Below are positions 51,501 to 53,329 of a DNA stretch of 53,329 bases, one piece after another. Source of the DNA: Oscillospiraceae bacterium (lineage in GTDB: Bacteria; Bacillota; Clostridia; Oscillospirales; Oscillospiraceae). The notes beneath the pieces are model-generated. The model worked only from the letters and a program-made list of their open reading frames with translations. It ran no database searches and had not been told where the DNA came from. Both the position numbers and the translations under genes were made by a program. The stretch lies in assembly GCA_017541825.1 (NCBI GenBank), contig JAFXYJ010000143.1, positions 1 to 53,329 on the forward strand, read 5' to 3'. The first letter of the stretch is position 1; every line of letters starts with the position of its first letter.

Positions 51501-53329
51501 TCGCCGAGCAGCTTCTTGGCGATGGTCACGCCGTTGTCGCTGGCCGTGAAGCCGACGCTCTCCGGATTGCGGAGCAGCGCGATGGTCCCGTCAGCCGCGT
51601 CAAGCACCTCGAAGCTCACCACGATGTGGCCGATCACCGGCTCCACCGGCGCTTCGGAAACCGTGATGACGCAGTACGGCGCCGTGATCGGGCAGTCGAT
51701 CAGCTCATCGGAGCCGTAGACGGTGCCCTTGATCGTACCGCCGGCGGACACGATGTACGTGCCAGCCTCGGCAAAGGTCAATGTGACTGTGCCGTCTTCG
51801 CCGGCCACCGCGCCTTCAATGGGCGTGAATGCTTTGGTTGCACTGTCCCATGTGCCGATGGTCGCTCCGGCGGGTACGACAGGCGTGCCGAAGTTGTCGC
51901 CCTTGAGCGTCAGCGTGAAGGTGTCCGCCGTGGTGCCGGCGAGATCCTTCACCTCGAAGTAGGTGTAACGATCACTCCAGCCGGTCGTGTCGCTCATCGT
52001 TGCCGCAACAATGTCGTCGCCCTCGGAGATGTACTCCGAGTCGACGCCGCTGGTCAACACATCTTTGCGGTAGAACTGCGTGGCGCCGGTCTCAACGCCC
52101 CACAGCTTGGTGACCATGAGACCGCCGTACGAGCTGGGTGCGGTCGCGTAGTTGTCCTCGGCGCCGCCGGTGGTGAAGTACTTGTCGTGCGCGGCAATCA
52201 GCGCCTCGTCAAGGCTCAGCTTGCCGTCGAGGTCAAGGTCGGTGACCGTGACGGGCAGACGCAGCACTTCAAGCTTGCCGCTGAGGCTGATCGTTACCGT
52301 GACGTCAGCCGGTTCGGCGGGCTGCTTGATCGTGATGTCAAACGTCGCGGTCGGGGCGTCGGCAGCAGTGCCGTAGGCCACGGTGATGGTCTGCGTCTCC
52401 GCGGCCGCGGACGCGTCAAAGCCGGTGAGTACCAGACCCTTGTCGCTCTCATAGTCCTTGGATTCGCCGCCTACCGAGGTGACGGTTAGGACAATGCCTG
52501 TGATGTCGAGCTCTGTGTCGCCCACAGCGTACACCGTCTTCGTCGGCATCGTCTTGACGGCGATGGACGCAACCGGGTCGATCGCGGTGGGCGCCGTCGT
52601 CAGTTTGTCCGCCGCCGGAATGGCCAGGTAGTACTGCTTGCTGGTGGTGCCGCTGCTGTTAGGCTTGCTGGGCGCGATGGCCACAGCCTTGCCGCACAGA
52701 TCGGCGCTGACGGTGAACTGGTACGCGCCGAAGGGGCCATTGGTCGTGGGCACGCCGCTGATGTGATCGGTCCATGTCGTCTTGTCGCCGATCAGGGCGT
52801 TCAGATAGAAGCCGTCATAGACCGAGCCGTTCTTCGGGTAGTAGATGATGGTCACCGTATCGCCCGATACGGTGGCGCCCGTACCCGCCTGCGGCGTGAA
52901 CATGCCAAAGTCGCTTTCACCGCTGGCGTTAACGGTCTCCAGCGTGTCGCCGTCGTAGTCGAACGTCGTCGCGGCGGCGTCACGAGCAGGCTCGCCGCGC
53001 ATCGGTTCGTCCTCGACGATCTCTTCGGGTTCGTCCCCGACGGGCTCTTCGGGCTCGTCCTCGACGATCTCTTCGGGCTCGTCCCCGACGGGCTCTTCGG
53101 GCTCATCCTCGACGACCTCTTCCGGTTCGTCTTCGACGACCTCTTCCGGTTCGTCCTCGACGACCTCTTCCGGTTCGTCCTCGACGATCTCTTCCGGTTC
53201 GTCCTCGACGACCTCTTCCGGTTCGTCCTCGATGATGACCACGGGCTCGGGTTCCGGTTCAGGTTCCGGTTCCGGCTCGGGTTCGGGTTCCGGTTCGGGC
53301 TCGGGGGCCACGACGTCTTCGATCGGCGC
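42551..53329 (-). CDS. Giant multidomain surface/secreted protein, 5' end outside the window
   Basis: More than 3590 codons are open from the right edge to a stop at 42551. In protein order: a Glu-Pro stalk (about 53239-53310) and EDEPEEVV repeats (53005-53220). A dockerin-like Ca-binding loop (DLDLDGKLSLDEAL, about 52220) and DUF4430-like modules (about 51200-52300) follow. Next are cadherin-like sandwiches (FDKDVTEYTV and similar), BspA-type leucine-rich repeats (about 49120-50150), a Big_2 domain (about 48840-49080), Big_3-like domains, and GLUG repeats (YVGGIIAGRDNAM, about 45780-46990). A DUF4430 module and a helical segment (about 44860-45060) precede a long beta-repeat tail. No LPXTG or SLH motif is at the visible C-terminus (TVTATVVIKK). 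The signal peptide is off-window. Confidence 0.9.
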   Translation of the reverse strand, partial: APIEDVVAPEPEPEPEPEPEPEPEPEPEPVVIIEDEPEEVVEDEPEEIVEDEPEEVVEDEPEEVVEDEPEEVVEDEPEEPVGDEPEEIVEDEPEEPVGDEPEEIVEDEPMRGEPARDAAATTFDYDGDTLETVNASGESDFGMFTPQAGTGATVSGDTVTIIYYPKNGSVYDGFYLNALIGDKTTWTDHISGVPTTNGPFGAYQFTVSADLCGKAVAIAPSKPNSSGTTSKQYYLAIPAADKLTTAPTAIDPVASIAVKTMPTKTVYAVGDTELDITGIVLTVTSVGGESKDYESDKGLVLTGFDASAAAETQTITVAYGTAADAPTATFDITIKQPAEPADVTVTISLSGKLEVLRLPVTVTDLDLDGKLSLDEALIAAHDKYFTTGGAEDNYATAPSSYGGLMVTKLWGVETGATQFYRKDVLTSGVDSEYISEGDDIVAATMSDTTGWSDRYTYFEVKDLAGTTADTFTLTLKGDNFGTPVVPAGATIGTWDSATKAFTPIEGAVAGEDGTVTLTFAEAGTYIVSAGGTIKGTVYGSDELIDCPITAPYCVITVSEAPVEPVIGHIVVSFEVLDAADGTIALLRNPESVGFTASDNGVTIAKKLLGEENVGMSSTWMNSFTIDGVEYSAETMELGANGSWFVYKNNTTDSVGPADYHPADGDVYRFVLSTWGTGYSMPVMPHNMNALYWAMATYSGDLTEANALVQADPAPTQAQIDAMVAQLALPGGEHYISIDARTIWVNPDYTTITTLSVDKTSAAAGETVTVTVLAPAGVLVLVDGSLKANGVALTPGEDNKWTFEMPDAPVTITAEFVADESAKLLGAEFYLDEDGTAPLALTPAFDKDVTEYTVASFYDAQAADAGDVIYFKATLPEGSSARWYTYMMGAYVENAAVPSGKVMELDNASFFYPGMSNGGSHRLDVTSPTGAAQSYYFTITALPALESVKINGTALTGFDPATLTYALADLPEGTTSLTVNAAPYGYGYSVYLNDGDDDIAETDTTVALQPGANTFTLTVEDDDELTSVYTFTVNVWPLGGDVIDMNGNAIGVWSLTADGLLTLSKGEYSGAFNNAAIDGAQRPAPWLAPAAELEAVDIVVESGITLLGNYFFLSMQNIRSVVLPEGMTSAGFRTFRGCKIGTITLPAGIDLSGDIFSGNIPENNATVEVVNYTGNEIGWETLYNGTSSLNKSIFNAAEINILGGMVESISVTLATDEVELYGSVTLDGATVTANLDNGNTEAIPLDRVVLGDLDSWTPGEKEVTVTYNTFTAVVPVTVLDSYTLVDGVGGSCGATADDDVTWKLTNGGALIISGTGAVKNYAQQSWQGSPPPWSSYNTRITRILVEEGVTRVGNYAFNGYTRVTGVRLPASLTAIGNGSFNGMGALKTVYYGGTDEDWAKVTQGSANAALNNAQLIPASIVPRVTVDREYLDLVLGEGTGTIVATTKGIEDPVVVWTSSDETVATVADGVVTPVAAGTATVTAAVGELSASVAVTVYADQAALLDTVKLASLVFASSYNGEIDEGTDPYTMTPAFDPDVREYTVVVPYYCSSPTIFVTLPEDSSTDLETAYELNGATTIRAFTDLGDGRYYGGIGVSQASMDSRSGVIRIRGVDAYTIHYVRCVDFASLTIKNNGTGLNLQLEPYYSRTAPKYHMHAYGISPGDTFTVTATPNVTGSTVMINGAEAPDGVAEITPEWRADHTAAITLTAIMEGAAEETWTVTLHETPTLVITSPPDKTAYEPDEPVDLTGLAVSAVFADGDELALESGDYTVFPAAGDPVPYGLTKLTVTYGKAVAYQPVTVSNTETPAELRVFDDIQLWNRQPQASPKAVLYAMTPAFDPAVKNYAVTIPAIDSSINMRFTLGESYDASRDYKLEYVNTSGVLQSVTPQFTSQYHTTISDLVKSNNRDPKVLYLKIDGEIAYTFYINRGLNLQILQVQVDGRTTQLTPRFSQQSDVFEYALYLTNPNSTVSISAQCALASSLTLNGSPIPLSTFVPVTIQWSDQRAFDVVLIPYGDGFETLPLTIHVIEPPTSLEIVKAPDRTEYEAGQSFDPIGMEIKATYSDGESRILGLDEITWTPAVIGVGVTTVTITYANKSVSQAVSVLASLTGSGTEEDPYILGSADDFVKFRDLVNSGSSFSGKYFKMTADVTLPEGWEPIGRRIDLSDPNVSGNLWPFSGTLDGSNPEGGCFTVTVPDYNLPLFAYVNHATIQNLNIYGEHIAGYGLINNMEGVNLGGMAVTIDNVTLKSGTQTLKSGFLGGVITVNSMAAVTNTFRSFIRNSTIEEGCVIGYEGNEDKIGSFAGRFQGEIENCVSYATVYGHNYVGGIIAGRDNAMNVVTVSNCTFGGTIVATGKWVGGISGGVYYNSTAPNGVKLPISGCKVVNASITGADCVGGIIGGDQYGMQSWGDTVIANNFVTGGNIAATDGTYVGGIVGYYVNLNRHDIFANNFYTITGASRAFGFVETVDTSNSKYQRVGTTPYGRDTATGTYYYDSSKDDLHIVDVDVAGPLGFDLKYQFVSQANHNRTDDPLGDDADDLGTSDVPERYITELEITGSYKTEYLIGEALDLENMTFKAVYNNGEKEDVDAKDLEITGFDSTKRGQQKVSFKLGNIVAVIPVTVKAPEQAVTVKLSVLGDTHHTMEEGNHGYWLGGLTTWLPEGEYTLTNNDTVWDLLNLAFAGDDTLTLFSEYSETYESEYIYAVQKGYVKLTQKDNCENSGWMYTVNGVHVQVGVSNTYLNNGDVICLHWCDDYKLDEAEAAKQESDKEAAIAVEYLIDEIALATTPEAYEAAVKAARDAYNKLTDDQKALIDPVTLKVLEDAEDGPTFPRLILVPVVSEALQALIDEGKAELVPLNKHGEPVDENDLFNIVNYALYLDASQVVGKKNTFPLDLTYRYVTTRSDEAITFTKKQVKISTNDKKVATGKYTASGIRLTVAGNANGAATITAAVKSLGVEGSIAIYVREYSPRLETSNITVNSWTTNYTSVLVKEAYDNAILGASTTDTRFDVEYYTGLLLARVKEGQELKNGKYKITVNFETEKGIIPVTVTMVVKNAMPAVSIYQNGKFNNFYTNYVHEIYIFAPGEITEVTFDTATYKSEFEFGDEDNYGTLYVTKKADAPKKAAAKGTLTVKVEGYTKPFTKTITIAAETRKPYLGISSTKATVNTAYGSKTAYFYLYGEEFESVPTVTVAPEGAATPLVEYNGEFDQYVISLTSVTGKKATATISVKDEFWAAPITFKVTLNVNNKLPTAKAATGTLLLNTAYPEQDANTRVVLNTNDVYLSGEPVELTPSDKKAAAKTEAAKLEVVYEDYEITARIRTPEDPETPISIKPGTYSFTFTPKLSSDTEGTEGAALKPITVKVKVAGKAAVTATVSAKGKLDAIQREATSIIYTLTKLDSVMGDVSDVAVTGADAGLFDVELLGWNAKSQPMVELTLKPDVAVSTKAKYKIALEFEIDGEIKATTKTLTVKVTQSKVKATLTPKSTTLFQSERTTERPALYYLYLNSPYSAQIERVELSKKTPLAFWKSLGANAEVKWEPDDDWGVNIEITVKDPSKVVNGKSYKVLLDVYPVGCATNAKPTTVTATVVIKK
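53005..53220 (-). repeat. Nine tandem 24-bp copies encoding an acidic octapeptide
   Basis: Units of 24 bp (for example 53053-53076, 53077-53100 and 53149-53172) encode EDEPEEVV with variants EEPVGDEP and EEIVEDEP. A partial tenth unit follows at 53221. Copies differ at few bases, so copy number may vary between strains. Confidence 0.88.
53239..53310 (-). repeat. Six-bp Glu-Pro microrepeats
   Basis: About eleven Glu-Pro pairs, each GA(A/G)CC-type, form a run in the stalk of the giant protein. Such runs are prone to slippage. Confidence 0.8.

Noticed and set aside
50570..52489. A plus-strand ORF of 639 codons
   Set aside because: Antisense shadow of the giant gene; Gly/Val/Arg/His-rich, no motif, no ribosome site.

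Overview
The window looks like a chromosomal segment of a GC-rich, spore-forming, Gram-positive Clostridia member, most like a gut Oscillospiraceae. The basis is spoIIID, spoVAD and spoVAE, a T-box leader on alaS, nrdR, an rnmV-type RNase M5, DUF421/DUF4363 genes, AGGAGG-type ribosome sites, sigma-A promoters, and very large Pro/Glu-rich surface proteins. The species cannot be named from sequence alone.

Layout. 1-1405 (minus): an operon of a coiled-coil protein, a type I signal peptidase and the start of a large secreted protein, behind an AT-rich control region (1406-1798). 1799-8978 (minus): orphan mtnA; a membrane protein, MoxR-type AAA+ ATPase and VWA protein in one operon; a CstA-type transporter; a small unknown protein. 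9142-10524 (plus): a MATE transporter. 10564-13977 (minus): pentaheme nitrite reductase nrfA with the System II cytochrome c maturation pair resB and ccsA, but no nrfH. 14139-20135: DUF421/DUF4363, nrdR, and an xre-comEC-holA-rnmV operon. 20248-25048 (minus): T-box-controlled alaS-hinT and a Wzy/WaaL-like membrane protein. 25197-28418: a 26-residue membrane ORF, spoIIID, a DUF134-NifX fusion with a twin operator, an AlkZ-related protein and DegV. 28476-31348 (minus): proBAC. 31532-36919: three lipoproteins, two of them divergently transcribed paralogous transglutaminases, and a UroD-like methyltransferase. 37022-40911: spoVAD-spoVAE, a secreted prealbumin-fold protein, yqgF and a GT2 glycosyltransferase. 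41008-42243: a self-contained 36-residue peptide gene and an AT-rich Mrr-membrane-KTSC protein. 42551 to the right edge (minus): more than 3590 codons of one giant surface protein whose start lies outside the window.

How the genes work together. Housekeeping blocks (alaS, holA, comEC, rnmV, nrdR, proBAC, yqgF) alternate with surface and envelope genes. NrfA depends on covalent heme attachment, which explains the adjacent resB-ccsA. The signal peptidase probably serves the secreted protein it is co-transcribed with. The sporulation genes carry plausible sigma-E and sigma-G promoters.

The least explained parts are the Mrr-TM-KTSC protein, the peptide gene beside it, the AT-rich leader with three inverted repeats, the two twin-operator sites (upstream of xre and of the DUF134-NifX gene), and the divergent transglutaminase pair. 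No rRNA, tRNA, CRISPR array, transposase or prophage gene was seen.
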